Made by a program: the position numbers and the translations under genes. Of a DNA stretch of 20,979 bases, positions 8,500 through 19,430 are shown piece by piece (positions within the stretch are counted from its first letter, which is position 1; each line of letters opens with the position of its first letter). The notes under the pieces were generated by a model. The model was not told where the DNA came from. It saw nothing but the letters and a program-made list of their open reading frames with translations, and did no database searches. This DNA comes from Pigoraptor chileana (lineage: Eukaryota; Opisthokonta; Filasterea). The stretch covers positions 1 through 20,979 of the forward strand of contig CALSCR010001985.1 of NCBI GenBank assembly GCA_943704495.1. The letters are read 5' to 3'.

Positions 8500-11400
8500 A
8501 TGGCGGCTCCGAGATATGGTGGTGATGAGTTTGTATTCCCTGCTGTCACACTGGTTCATTGCGTTATTAGTATTGAAATCTAAACGGCCACTTTTTCGAC
8601 GGTGTATTCCTTGAACTCGAGCTAAGTTCAGATATTGGCTTCACTGTGGATGTGGACGACGACGCGACCCGTGTGGACGACATTTCAGCAAGTGATCTTT
8701 CATTCGGGATGCGCCAGGGAGAGAGGCGAAATGGTGCGAGGCCTTGGGCTAGATTTAGCTCACTCGATCGCGGAAGTGTTGGCGGTGCTAGATCTGCGCC
8801 GCCATCGGCATCCGCGTCGGCGTCTGTGGGTCAGCGGATCTACAAGACGCCCGGGGCACGAAGTGGAACACAGTCGCGCCCCAACACTGCGGCGGCGCGC
8901 ACTCCGCACACAGTGGCAACATCCACACAGGGCGGCAGTCGGTCTGCCGTCATTGTTGGTGGGCGCCTCCAGAGAGCCAAAATGCAGTATTCTGTTGCTG
9001 TAAATGTGGGAATCCCACTCATTTTTCCCACTCTTTCTCGTGTCGAGAGTAACAGCCATCGTTGAGAGCCGGGCCTTTGGAGGAGAGATCGGCGTGGCAA
9101 TGATCGACTTGCGGCGCCCAGAACTTCATCTTTCACAGGTATTTGGAATTGCTTTTATCAGCATTACAATCGCCTGTGCTTGTGCTTGCAATGGTGTCCC
9201 GTCACCTACTGTTTGCCCATCTTCCTCGACAGTTTGCCGACAATGCAACATATGTCAAAGTGATGACCAAGCTGGAGATCTATCAGCCCGTGGAGGTGAG
9301 GCTGCACATCGAGATGGTTCAAATCCATCTTCAGGTGTTGTGCAATTTATTAATCTGCGTCTTATGTTCAGAGAGCAACGTATGTATGTGCGGCATACAC
9401 GACCCATAAGTTTGCATTGTTTGTGGCTCGATCGCCCAAATCGCCCCAGATCATCATGCCAAGTACCGCATTTGAAAACGGCAAAATGAGCAAGCTGTAT
9501 CAGCTGCTTTCGGAGCGGTTCTCTGGAACAAACATCGTCACTGTACAGCGCAAGTACTTCAACGAGACCAAAGGTATGCCGGGACGTCTGGTGCTGCAGT
9601 TCATGTGAAGCCAATATGCATGTGCGTGTCAGTCCGAAGTCGAGTCATGCGCAGCACTCTGGTTCTAATCGCCTTATGCTTCCCGCCATCGCAGGTCTTG
9701 GCTACATTCGACAGCTGGCACTGAAAGAGTGCAGTACGCTGGAGCTTGAACTCGCTTCAAAGTAAGAATGCACTTGCGCGTTGTTCGTGTGTGCTGTGCA
9801 TTCTCAGTGATAGTGCTTCCGTGACCACGTGGAAGTTCTTTGTCTGAACGGTCGGGGTATTATTAAACCTGCAGGTACTTCTGCTGCGCAACCGCCGCCG
9901 CGCTCCTCAAGTACATCGAGTATATACAAAACACGATCTTTGCCTCTAATACCCTGAAAATAACATTCCGAGGCAGCGAGAACACAATGATGATAGGTGA
10001 GTGGGCACTGCAGCATGATCTTCACTGTGCCGATCGACTGTCCCTTTGCCCTTCCTCTAAACTCGCCATTGTTTCGCAGATGCCACGACGGTGTCACATT
10101 TGGAACTCGTGGTGAACACTCGCAATCCCAAGGTAATCGCGGCAGTTACGATTGCAGAGTGGGAAATGACGACTGTTTGACGGCATGACAGGATGACAGT
10201 GACAGTGGGCGCAAGGAAGGGGTCTCACTTGAGCACGGCTGTAACAAGAACCGCCGTTCATGTGCATCAAGCTGCTCACTATATCTTTGTATGTGCGGTT
10301 TATCAGGCGAACGATACGCTGTTTGGGACGCTGAATTACACGAGTACCGCCATTGGAGGTGATTTGTCGCGAGTTCCATACACACACACATACAAATACA
10401 CACACGTGCTCGTAGTGAGCACTGCTGACGCTGTTTATTGCACCATGTTTATACTTTCCAGCACGGATGCTTCGCAGCAACATCCTCCAGCCCCCGAATG
10501 GTAGGCTGCGCATTTTGTGAACTTCCTGCTTTCTATTAAGGAACTGAATTTCTCATTTCTGATTCTTGAATGCATGGTGGTTTTTGGGCTTGCAGACATC
10601 GGAACAATCAGCACTCGCCTTGACTCTGTTGAGGGTAAGGGTTTGTGCGCTTTGGAAGTGCGCTGCCTCATGCCATACTTTCGCTTGCTAACCCCTTTGT
10701 GATATGCTACGCCGCCAATTTCAAATCGACAGAGCTCATGGCACGCGAGGTGAGCCGGCGTTCAAATGGAAGTTGCATCTGCGTTTGGGTTTAAGATATG
10801 TGGGCGGATTCGTCAGTGTGCTTATTGGGATGCATTGATGCATGTATTGGGTTCAGGACGACTTTTTCGGCCTTCGTGAGCTCATCGGCAAGTTCATCGA
10901 CATTGACCACCTCATCACTATGGTATGCCGCATCACAGCTGGTGGCTGTTGCATCTTTCGGCGGGATTATTGGCCTCCACCACACACTCTGTAAATCCAT
11001 CATTTATTGACATACACCGAATCGGTGCCCTGTTTGTCTATGTTCGTCCCTTTAAATCGCCGATATGCGCTTGCATTTGTGGACGCGGTAGATGATTGTG
11101 ATGCCCAAGCAGGAGACGGTGAAGACGGCCGAGTCTGCAATCACCAACCTCATTATGCTCAAGCACCTCGTCGAGCTTGTTCCCCAGCTTTGTGACGGGC
11201 TGCGAAGCTGCGAGACGTCGCTCCTCAGCGCATACAGGGACACTCTTGCCAGCGACCCTCGCTTTGAGCGCCTGCGCGAACTCATCGCAACCACCATCAG
11301 CGACGACACGCACTACCAAAAGGGTGTTCTCCACATGAGGGCGCAGGTACTTCTCGTTCGATTTCACCACCGGATGTGTGTGCGTGTGTGTGTGTGGGCC

Positions 11401-14400
11401 TTGCCAGCAATTTTTGCTAAGCGCGCCCTTGCTTGCCACTGGCAGAAATGCTTTGCAGTCAAGCCCGGCATCAACGGCCTCTTGGACGTCGCACGGCGGA
11501 CGTACACCGAGACAATCGAGGATATTTACGAACTCGTTTCGCAGTATGCCACCAAGTATGCCCTCGGTCTCAAGCCCGGCTTCAGCACTACGCGTGGGTT
11601 TTTCATCACGATGGTCGCAATGGACGCACCCACGGAACTCCCAAGCATCTTCACACAGATTGTCACCAACAAAAAGACGATTTCTTTCACGACGCCTGAC
11701 CTGGTATGTCCAATCGATACGCACACGGCATGGCGTCCCATTATAGTGGCTGCTTCCGTGCAAGAGGCCACACACCATGTGATGCAGCTTCACTCACATC
11801 GTCTTTTCCTGTTTGTCACCCTTTGCAGATCAAGTACAACGGTACGAACTCACTCCACACTTTGATCGATTGGCGATAGTGTGGTGCAAATCTCTCTAGT
11901 TTATACAGTAGGACTTCTGATCATCGGCGTAGAACTGGCGCGCACCTGCCTCATGCCATCTTCTCTTTGCTTGTTGGCTCTTCTAATTGCAGATCGAGTG
12001 CAAGAATCGCTTCAAGAAATCTACTTAATGACTGGAGTGTAAGTAGGGCTTCTAATCTTGATGGTGCGAATGTGCGTTTGTATTTTCCGTTGAGATGTGT
12101 GCGTGTGTGCTATTCGCATTCGATTCAGTGACACTCTCTTCAATTCATCGACACGTAACATGCGCGCTCGCTTGCAGTGTCGTCAAGGAGCTGATGGGCT
12201 CCATCCGCGAGAACATCGGCTGTCTGTACAAACTCAGCGAATGTGTCGCAATGATTGACATGCTTCTTTCGTTCGTCCACAAGTGCACGATATCGGCCGA
12301 ATACGGTAAGCAATACACGGGGCTGTACCTGTTCTGCAAATATCGCTGACTAGAGTCTCGTGCTGTGTTTGTAATGTAATACGCTGTAAATTCCTTTGAT
12401 CTGCTTTGCCACTGATGTATTCATTGTGTCGACGGCCAATGCAAACTCGCCCGTGTACATTGCAACTACCCGCAGTGCGCCCCGAGTTCACTGGGACACT
12501 CGCTATACAAGCGGGTCGTCATCCCATTCTTGAGCGCATTAACGCAGACGATGTCGTGCCAAATGACGCCTACGCATCCGACTCGTGTAACTTTCAGATC
12601 ATCACTGGCCCCAACATGGTAGGGCACCGTTCATGATGAATGTATCTGTTGTTGTCGATTGGCTTTTAGACATGTGTGTGCCTAAATATGCTCGGTATGG
12701 CGGTGCTTCGCTTGTGCCGGAGTGCTATATCTGCCTGTGCTGCATATTAACCCATTCGACACACCATCTCTACTGATACTAAGTACTTAATCTCAATTCA
12801 CTGTTGCATCACATCATTGACGATGGACTCTCTTGGCGAACGCAGAGTGGCAAGTCGACATTCCTACGGCAAGTGGCGCTGCTGCAGATCATGGCTCAGC
12901 TGGGGAGCTTTGTGCCTGCGTCATACGCGTCCTTTCGCCTGATCGATCAGCTGTTTAGCCGTATTGGTAGCGACGATGACATGGAAACCAATGCGTCGAC
13001 GTTCATGCTGGAGGTGTGTTGCAACGCCAGTAATGAGTGATGTGCGATACAACCTTTTGCAGGTATGCGTCATCCATCTCTGACGGTCATTAGATATCAG
13101 CTCAACCACGCACAGCACTGCATGCATATGGGTGACTCAACCGCGCAACTGTGATGCATGTTATGGGCGCCTCACAGATGCGTGAGACGGCGTACATTGT
13201 GCAGAACGCCAACACAAACTCCCTCATCATCATCGATGAACTCGGACGCGGTGAGCCCTACGGTGACACCCGCCACCACACCGCATGCATGTCGTCTCTT
13301 TCCGCTTGAGTGTCGCACCTGTACTGTCTTATCTACCGTACGACTAATGCCTGATTTACTTTGCTTGGTAGGCACTAACAATCAAGAGGGAGTTGGCATA
13401 TGCCTTGCCGTGTGCGAACACCTCATTTCAATTAAGGTGTGTATTTACACATGCAAATGTGTTTAATGTGACTAGGCGCCTGTGGAGTATGGCTCAAACG
13501 AACTTGTTATTTTTTTCTGACCGATTGTGTGTGCTGGGTAATAGAGACAGTCGCAAACCGACTATGGATGCAATGACTCACCCTGTTGAACCGCGTTGAA
13601 TGGATCGGGCTTTCTGTTCACTCACTGCAGGCGCTCACATTCTTCGCCACTCATTTCATGGAGTTGACGGAGCTTGACACTGTCTATCCGAACGTAGAAA
13701 AGTGGGTAATGCGTGTCCATATATAATGTAATTCAGTCAATTCAACGCATTTTCTTAGTTGATGGAGCTGTCGTAGTCTGCCATGCTGTGTTCATAATGG
13801 TCAACTGACCCCGCTTGCGCTGCCGTCCCCTTGCATTCGCCGTGCAGCTTCCATCTGGAACTTCAGGTGCGGATGTCATCTGTGTTCGTATAACAATAAT
13901 GTCGGCATTGAATTCATTGATCGCGTTGTCTCGCACAGTCGTGCAAAGTACACAATGCGGCCGCTGCAGCCACATTCTTTGCACTGCTTGCGAAATAATC
14001 TCACTTCTAGCATTGTTGGTCCAATAACAGCGTCAAGGGAGAGACACGGCGGCCGATGTCACTCGGAATGGGGCGGCGACGAACGAGGCGATTGTTTTCA
14101 CGCACACTCTCTCCAAGGGAAAAACGTGGGAGGAGAGCTACGGTGCGTACAGCACTCAGTGACATCTGCTCTGTAGACACTGACTTCCGCCCATTGCGTC
14201 ATTTACCGCATTCCCTGCATCCGCGTGTTGTGTGTATGGAGCGGAGCGAATGCTGATCATGACATGGCACACACTCTATAGTTAAAAGTGTTTATTGGTG
14301 TCATTGAGTACCGCATCGTCCGTCCTACGATACCTGTGAGTATACTAATCACAGCAAGTGTGTTGCATCCTTGTCGCAATCCCATCCGGCACTGCAATGC

Positions 14401-15018
14401 AGGCATCCGTATGGCTGAGTTGGCTGGATTTCCGCAGTCCGTCATCGCCGATGCCGAGGCGCTTGCGGCCAAACTGAATGCGCGCCAACGGCGACTGTTT
14501 GCCGATGATCCCTCCCGCCGACGCAGACGCGCCGTGTTCCAACTGGCCGCCCGCATCATGCAGGTGCTTTTTGCATGTCTCAGCGTCTTTGCCACTGATT
14601 GCTCTCTGTTGATGTATGTTCCACAGTCTGGATCTGAAATTGAGTGCACTGGGTGCGAGTGTTTGAGCACGCACTGATTCTCATGAATACTCGCCGAGTT
14701 GCAAGTGTCGAATTCATGTGTAACACTTGAGTGTTGTCTTGTTCTGTTTGCGTCATTCGTGATATTATAGCCTACCGTGTTATGCCCGCTTCAATCTATT
14801 CTGCCAATCTAAGTCGCAGCTGTTGATTGTGTGCACTGACAGAGTTTCTGCTTTGTTTGTGTGTGTGCCGGCATTCATTTGCTCTGATGAATTCGACTGG
14901 CTCCCGACGGTTGCGTGACCCACAGGCAGTGCAAGTGTCGCAGCTTCCCGAGGAACAGCTCCGGGATTACTTACGCGAACTCAAGGCCCAGTACATCGGC
15001 GACCTGACACCGATTTGA
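8500..15018 (+). CDS. MSH4: MutS protein homologue 4 (meiosis-specific MSH4)
   Basis: Partner of MSH5; the MSH4-MSH5 sliding clamp stabilises Holliday-type recombination intermediates and promotes meiotic crossovers. I reconstruct 27 exons, about 892 aa (human about 936), all junctions in phase. A Ser/Ala/Arg-rich N-terminal region (about 1-110) precedes the MutS connector domain ([24 protein letters not shown], then [31 protein letters not shown]), the lever/core ([55 protein letters not shown]) and the ATPase: Walker A GPNM-SGKST at about 636-644, split by an intron, Walker [12 protein letters not shown] at about 710-720, then FFATHFMEL and [12 protein letters not shown]. The C terminus is LREYL-type helices ending GDLTPI. 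As usual for MSH4, there is no N-terminal mismatch-recognition domain. Start: the large second exon has no in-frame ATG before 8709, so I place the start in a small exon at 8500 (AAATGG context); this end is the weakest part of the model. Confidence 0.95.
10376..10406. repeat. CA-rich tract in MSH4 intron 9
   Basis: Imperfect CA repeat in the intron between exons ending at 10358 and starting at 10462. No other function seen. Confidence 0.7.
11374..11398. repeat. TG-rich tract in MSH4 intron 14
   Basis: Imperfect GT repeat in the intron 11347-11445, between the MRAQ and KCFAVK exons. Confidence 0.7.
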
Positions 15019-15504
15019 ACGTCTTTCAGCAGTTAACTCGTGCTACTGAACTGTGCCAGACCTGCGGGTCCCCGCTTTTAAAAAAGCTGTTACATATCGT
15101 TACACTTATGAAAATCAACGCGCAGAGTCATGAACTGTTGCTAATATAAGGATACCATAGGCAGAACAGGCACTTCAAAGTTTAGTTTTACATGCACTGA
15201 ATTGTGTGGCGGAATCGATGGTCTGTGACGAATTTTAGTGGGAACATCGCCACTCTCAAAGCCGTACCAATAGAATGTGTTTAGATGAAGAGCAGCCGTC
15301 TGGAATTGACTAATACACGCACAATTGATTGTGCACTCTCACACAAACTGATGACTTTGTCAGTACTATCCATTATGGCGCAAATGCAAACTGCGGAGTG
15401 TGGCACGCCGTCATACTCAAACCATTAACGTTTGTGGCGGTGACTTTCATTCATGACAGTTTCGCACTCCGCAGCGATAATAATGGTCGGAACCCGCACC
15501 GACT
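15019..15504. other. Convergent 3' region between MSH4 and the DHHC gene
   Basis: No credible coding sequence. It should contain both 3' UTRs. No AATAAA or ATTAAA stands out on either strand; AATATA near 15142 is a weak variant for MSH4. Polyadenylation sites cannot be placed from sequence. Confidence 0.5.
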
Positions 15505-18500
15505 TCAGACAGTGGTGCTCACTTCGTCCGCAATGGCGGCGACAATGTCCCGCACGGCAGGTTTGGGATGCGCATGTGCACCACGCACACCACGCACACC
15601 ATTCCCACCCTCACTGTCGGAGTCAGACTCGCCCTGTCGCACCTCGCATGTCACTCCCCACACGTCGATGGTGACATCGCCCTTCAAATGAGAAACGCTT
15701 TCACTGTGACTGACATCGCCGACACTGCCCGCGGACGTCTGAACGGCACCCGACGCCCTCGACACCCCCGACGCCCCCGACGCCCCCGACGCCCCCGCGC
15801 CACTTACTTCTGCTGCAACGCCACTGACAGACCCCGAGGGCGAAAGCGCCGCCCGCCCGCTGAATGACGACCGACCAATCGCACCGCCACTGACGGATGC
15901 CAAAGGATAAGGGGCGCTGCTCCCCCCGGATGCATAGCTCAGCGTGCTCAGCGGGCGTCCTCCCTCTCGCTGTGTGTTGTCAGCATCTGCTGCACCTGCG
16001 GAATCGCCTGCTGTAAGACCTGAATTATGACGCGCGGCAGATGCGGTATGCCCTCTGCTGGTGTTGCGGCGCGCGCCATTGACAATGGACAACAGCGAGA
16101 ACCGTCTTGATTTGTCTCTGTGTTCCTCCATGGGAACCGCCGTCAGCGTCGACGCCGTGCGAGGGATGGGCACCATTTCAACGGCGTCCCGAGAAGCGGC
16201 AGGCGGCGATTGCTCGTGCCGCAAGACATACCTTCACGCGGCATCGCACAAAGGAAAGATATGTTATTTGTTGGACCAACACTAATAAGGCATTCCATCA
16301 TTTACCCGTGACAACTGCACCAATTCAACAGGATACAGAAGCAAAGACAGAATGGGACAGGCAACTGAGCACCAACACACACACACACGCACACACACAA
16401 ACATATACACACACACACACATACATACCTTGGATAGCGGACGCCGCAGATAGTGTTGAGGAGATTAGACCACGCGCCCCGATCGTACGGGTTCTTCACG
16501 CCGCGAAGTCGATTTGTAAGCTGTACGCGCGTGTACGTGCGAGAATGGGCCGATGATAGCATGGAAAAAAGATGGGACATCAAAAGTCAGGAATATTCAA
16601 GAAAGCTGTTGATTCTGTTTGAGCTTACGCAATGACAAGAGCTGAGCCATTGTGAGGCCTCGTCGTGACAACTTGAAGGCAAGTGAAGCAGTGCGGCCTG
16701 CACCAATTGTTGTTGACGGTCCATACATAATAGCAATGACAACGATGAAGTCCTGCTGAATATTTGCATATAGTTACGCCACAAACGCCACTTGTAAGTT
16801 GTCGTTGAAATCGCCCCCCTTACATACACGCACTCACCCTTTCGTTTGTAGTTTTTCCGATGGAAATGAGGCTGCAGTGGAATACAAAAAGGCCTCCCAC
16901 AGGCCACAATGCAATCGCCGCTATGGACCCGACAATGATAGTGAGCACCGACACATGGGCGAAAGGAGAGACATGTCATCGGGGATTGGCAGGCATAAAA
17001 TGCACACACAAGAGAACAGAAGAGAAGAGGCGAGTCAAAGAAATCAGCGACCCCATTCAAAACGGTGAATAACCAGCGGTGTGCATCACAACCAAATCAG
17101 TGGCAAGTGGGTTCAAAATACCCACACGCACACACAAATATATATGCCTCCACACCGACACATACATAGATGCCGCCCCCGAAGTCTAGTTTATCACAAC
17201 TGAATGAACGGGTGGGTGGATATCTCGGCACTGCCTTTGCGCCAATTTCGCTTGCGCCGTCCTCTCGCGCAACAAGAACAACATGGGCGACACACGAGCC
17301 GATGGCATAAAGGATGAACGCAGTGAGGGATCCCAGGTAGGAAAAATAATACCGGTAATTGCGTCGCCCGATGCAGTTGGATGTCCACGGACAGTGGTGA
17401 TCGTAGCACTGCGCCAAACAAAAGGTAACCAAAATGATTGAATTTTCCGAAAGAGAAAGACTCAAAAAGTGCAACGGAAGCACATGTATGTGTGTCGCTC
17501 ATCCACTCACTATGGGAACATCCCTCTACAGCGTCCCAAACATAATGCTCTTTCACGAGCGAGCAGTGGCTCTCACGAACAAACGAGCAAGTTTTTCCCG
17601 ATTAAAATGCACATTAAAGCACCCGGATGCATACAGGTTGGACATGCTTTCGTCCGCCCACCTCGACACAGTTGTCGCACTCAAAGCAATGGACAGTGCG
17701 CGGCGGTCGGTAGAAATGGCACGTGTTGCACCACTTGCGCTTGATTTCGGCGCCTCTCACTATGGAGTCCACTGTGGATGGCGCATACGGATCGTCGTGC
17801 TCCGGGGGCGGCTCTGCGTGGGCAGGGCGCGTACGTGCGTAGATAAGTGTGAGGGAGTGCGTGTGTGCGTGTTAGTGTGTGGTGAGCTCTGTTTCTCCAT
17901 TATTTGTGGCACACGGGACTGGTTTACACAGCGCCATTTTAAATTGACTTTGATTCCTCGCCTTTATGCTCACAAACATCAGCACAACATTGCGGCATTT
18001 ACTGCATAACCACACAATACGGGCACTTGCACGCACATCGATTTCCACAAAACTATCTTTGCCGCACTTTCAAATAACACACCTCTCGGCAGAATACCCG
18101 GATCTGACATTGCCGTGCGAAAAAATGTGATAAAGGTGAGGGCAGCCAGATAGCCAGCGACAATTGGTACTGCGGGGCTTACGTTCCTCCACATGTAGAC
18201 AGATCTGCAATGGTCACACACAAACACCGACGCACGGGGCAAACATACAAACGTTGAGAAAAGAGAGACTAGATGCGTTTGTGCCGTGTACAATCCAGTA
18301 TAGCGCGAACCACAACCAAAAAACGCTTGTTAGATCTGGAAAAGAAACTGCCAAAAACGGCCGTCAAAGATTCCGATATACAACAGACATATCTGGCCTT
18401 CCAGGGCACACACCAACACCCATTTCCCCCTGTACTTCAAACAACACCCCACGAAACTCACGTCGTCGCAAAGTAGACGGCCATCCCGACAACAGTAAGG

Positions 18501-18781
18501 CCGAGTGCCACGCGGTAGAGGCGCTTCTCCGGTCCCATCACGACTTCGCCGTCGCAGAACAAATCATTTTTGCCTTCCAACGGGACTCGCGTCACTCCAT
18601 CAACTGTTGCAGGTGCATCCACTTCACCCGCCCGCCCATCTGTCCCAGCCCGCGAGCGCTTCCCGGGCTTTGATGATGAGCAGCAATTGTTGCCTAGATG
18701 GTGTTGCGGTTTGTTTGCATTTCCCGAAGCGTGACGAGGCGCGGGTTCGAGCACCGTCTCCCGCGCCGGCAATGACGCCAT
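15505..18781 (-). CDS. DHHC-type palmitoyltransferase (ZDHHC9/14/18-like)
   Basis: Integral membrane enzyme that S-acylates cytosolic cysteines of target proteins, typically at Golgi or plasma membrane. Exons on the minus strand: 18781-18462, 18204-18083, 17813-17662, 17408 to about 17201, about 16920-16838, 16520-16429, 16231-15505; about 567 aa. A disordered N terminus precedes TM1 (about 92-114), TM2 ([18 protein letters not shown]) and the DPG motif in [10 protein letters not shown]. The Cys-rich domain runs [25 protein letters not shown] joined by splicing to [20 protein letters not shown]; the catalytic DHHC is at about 201-204. TM3, TM4 ([12 protein letters not shown]) and the TTxE motif (KTTNE) follow, then [20 protein letters not shown], typical of this subfamily. 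The tail of about 240 residues is Ser/Gly/Ala-rich with GAS repeats and probably disordered. Start ATG has A at -3. The exon 4/5 junction is unresolved; the rest is in phase. Confidence 0.92.
15755..15798. repeat. Short GC-rich tandem repeat in the DHHC last exon
   Basis: The 9-base unit CGACGCCCC and close variants repeat about four times on the plus strand, encoding Gly-Ala-Ser repeats in the disordered tail of the DHHC protein. Because the unit is a multiple of three, copy changes would keep the frame. Confidence 0.75.
16370..16428. repeat. CA/TG microsatellite abutting a DHHC donor site
   Basis: On the gene's sense strand the intron 16428-16232 opens GTATGTATGTGTGTG and stays TG-rich for about 55 bases, so the repeat begins at the 5' splice site itself. 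Confidence 0.8.
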
Positions 18782-19185
18782 CTTACCACCACACCACACG
18801 TCGACCCTCAGTGGCGACCTGATTGGTTCTGAGTGATGGCATGCGAGAGTGACACTTTACATGCAAACAACAGCACTCGCCATATTTCGCCGAGTCGGGC
18901 GCAACGACACAAGATGCAACGCTGTCACACAACCATTCTTCAGAAACCAACTGAACAATGCGAGTTGTGAGAGAGGAGGCAAATAAAGGCGATAAAAAGG
19001 AAAGGAGCATCAAGCATAAGCATGAAAGCCATCAATCACCGACGCATGAGTAGGTTGCTCAACGTTCCATCCCAGTGTTTCCAGGTGGAGGTGTGTGTGT
19101 GCCAGAGTGTGTGTGTGTGACTGTGTGTGTGTATGTGTGTGTGGTGACCGCCAATACCGCAATTATGCGAGGCCTCGGCTAATTA

Positions 19186-19193
19186 TCACGTGA
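19186..19193. promoter_or_regulatory. Palindromic E-box TCACGTGA
   Basis: Perfect 8-base palindrome, in context ATCACGTGAC. It matches the core of the CLEAR element (MiT/TFE factors) and of Cbf1/USF-type bHLH sites. It is 238 bases upstream of the plus-strand start and about 405 bases from the DHHC start. Confidence 0.4.
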
Positions 19194-19240
19194 CTGTCAA
19201 TAGTTACCGCTGTCTGCGGCTTTTGCCGACAATGTACAAT

Positions 19241-19262
19241 ACTCGGTGTGTACGCACCGAGT
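19241..19262. promoter_or_regulatory. 22-base near-perfect palindrome
   Basis: Outer arms ACTCGGTG and CACCGAGT are perfect complements; the inner TGTACG breaks symmetry at a single pair. Such symmetry suggests a homodimeric DNA-binding protein. It lies about 20 bases upstream of the TATA-like stretch and 170-190 bases upstream of the start codon of the unknown gene. Confidence 0.4.
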
Positions 19263-19284
19263 TAAATGACGGCGCCGTTCGTCC

Positions 19285-19290
19285 ATAAAA
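19285..19290 (+). promoter_or_regulatory. TATA-like element
   Basis: ATAAAA within CCATAAAAAGG, about 140 bases upstream of the start codon at 19431, in an otherwise GC-rich stretch. Position is plausible for a core promoter; not proven. Confidence 0.3.
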
Positions 19291-19430
19291 AGGCCGCCGA
19301 GATGGAGAATGCATGCAGATAAACGATAAACGATAGTTTCTGCCGGCGGATGCTGCTGCTGCTCCAGTCATGTGCATGGCAAATGCATAGATAGATCACG
19401 GATGCAGCCGCTTATGTCGGGCCGCTGGGA

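Larger units (their letters stand above)
8500..15018 (+). other. MSH4: MSH4 exon map
   Basis: Exons: 8500-8521 (tentative), 8632-8958, 9056-9138, 9233-9295, 9450-9573, 9695-9761, 9875-9996, 10080-10132, 10307-10358, 10462-10500, 10596-10634, 10733-10749, 10857-10922, 11092-11346, 11446-11703, 11829-11841, 11993-12038, 12178-12305, 12476-12618, 12846-13013, 13178-13250, 13372-13436, 13631-13701, 13848-13866, 14031-14142, 14403-14563, 14926-15018. All introns begin GT and end AG. Boundaries were fixed by splice dinucleotides, phase and continuity with the known MSH4 protein. The summed coding length is 2679 bases, divisible by three. Confidence 0.85.
18782..19430. promoter_or_regulatory. Divergent promoter region of the DHHC gene and the unknown gene
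   Basis: 649 bases between diverging starts, with no credible ORF. It contains an imperfect (TG)n run at about 19087-19142, CCAAT at 19151-19155, the palindromic E-box TCACGTGA at 19186-19193, a 22-base near-palindrome at 19241-19262, an A/T-rich TATA-like ATAAAA at 19285-19290 and a doubled ATAAACG near 19319-19332. The last elements are closest to the plus-strand gene. Confidence 0.6.

Noticed and set aside
9313-9329. GATGG-TTCAAAT-CCATC, a perfect tRNA T-arm and B-box, with an A-box-like TGACCAAGCTGG at 9264.
   Set aside because: The bases flanking the A-box and the T-arm cannot form a 7-bp acceptor stem, the A-box lies in a well-conserved MSH4 exon, and spacing is off. Chance resemblance.
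18740-18770. GGTTCGAGCACCG, resembling a tRNA T-loop.
   Set aside because: It lies in the first coding exon of the DHHC gene and no cloverleaf forms around it.
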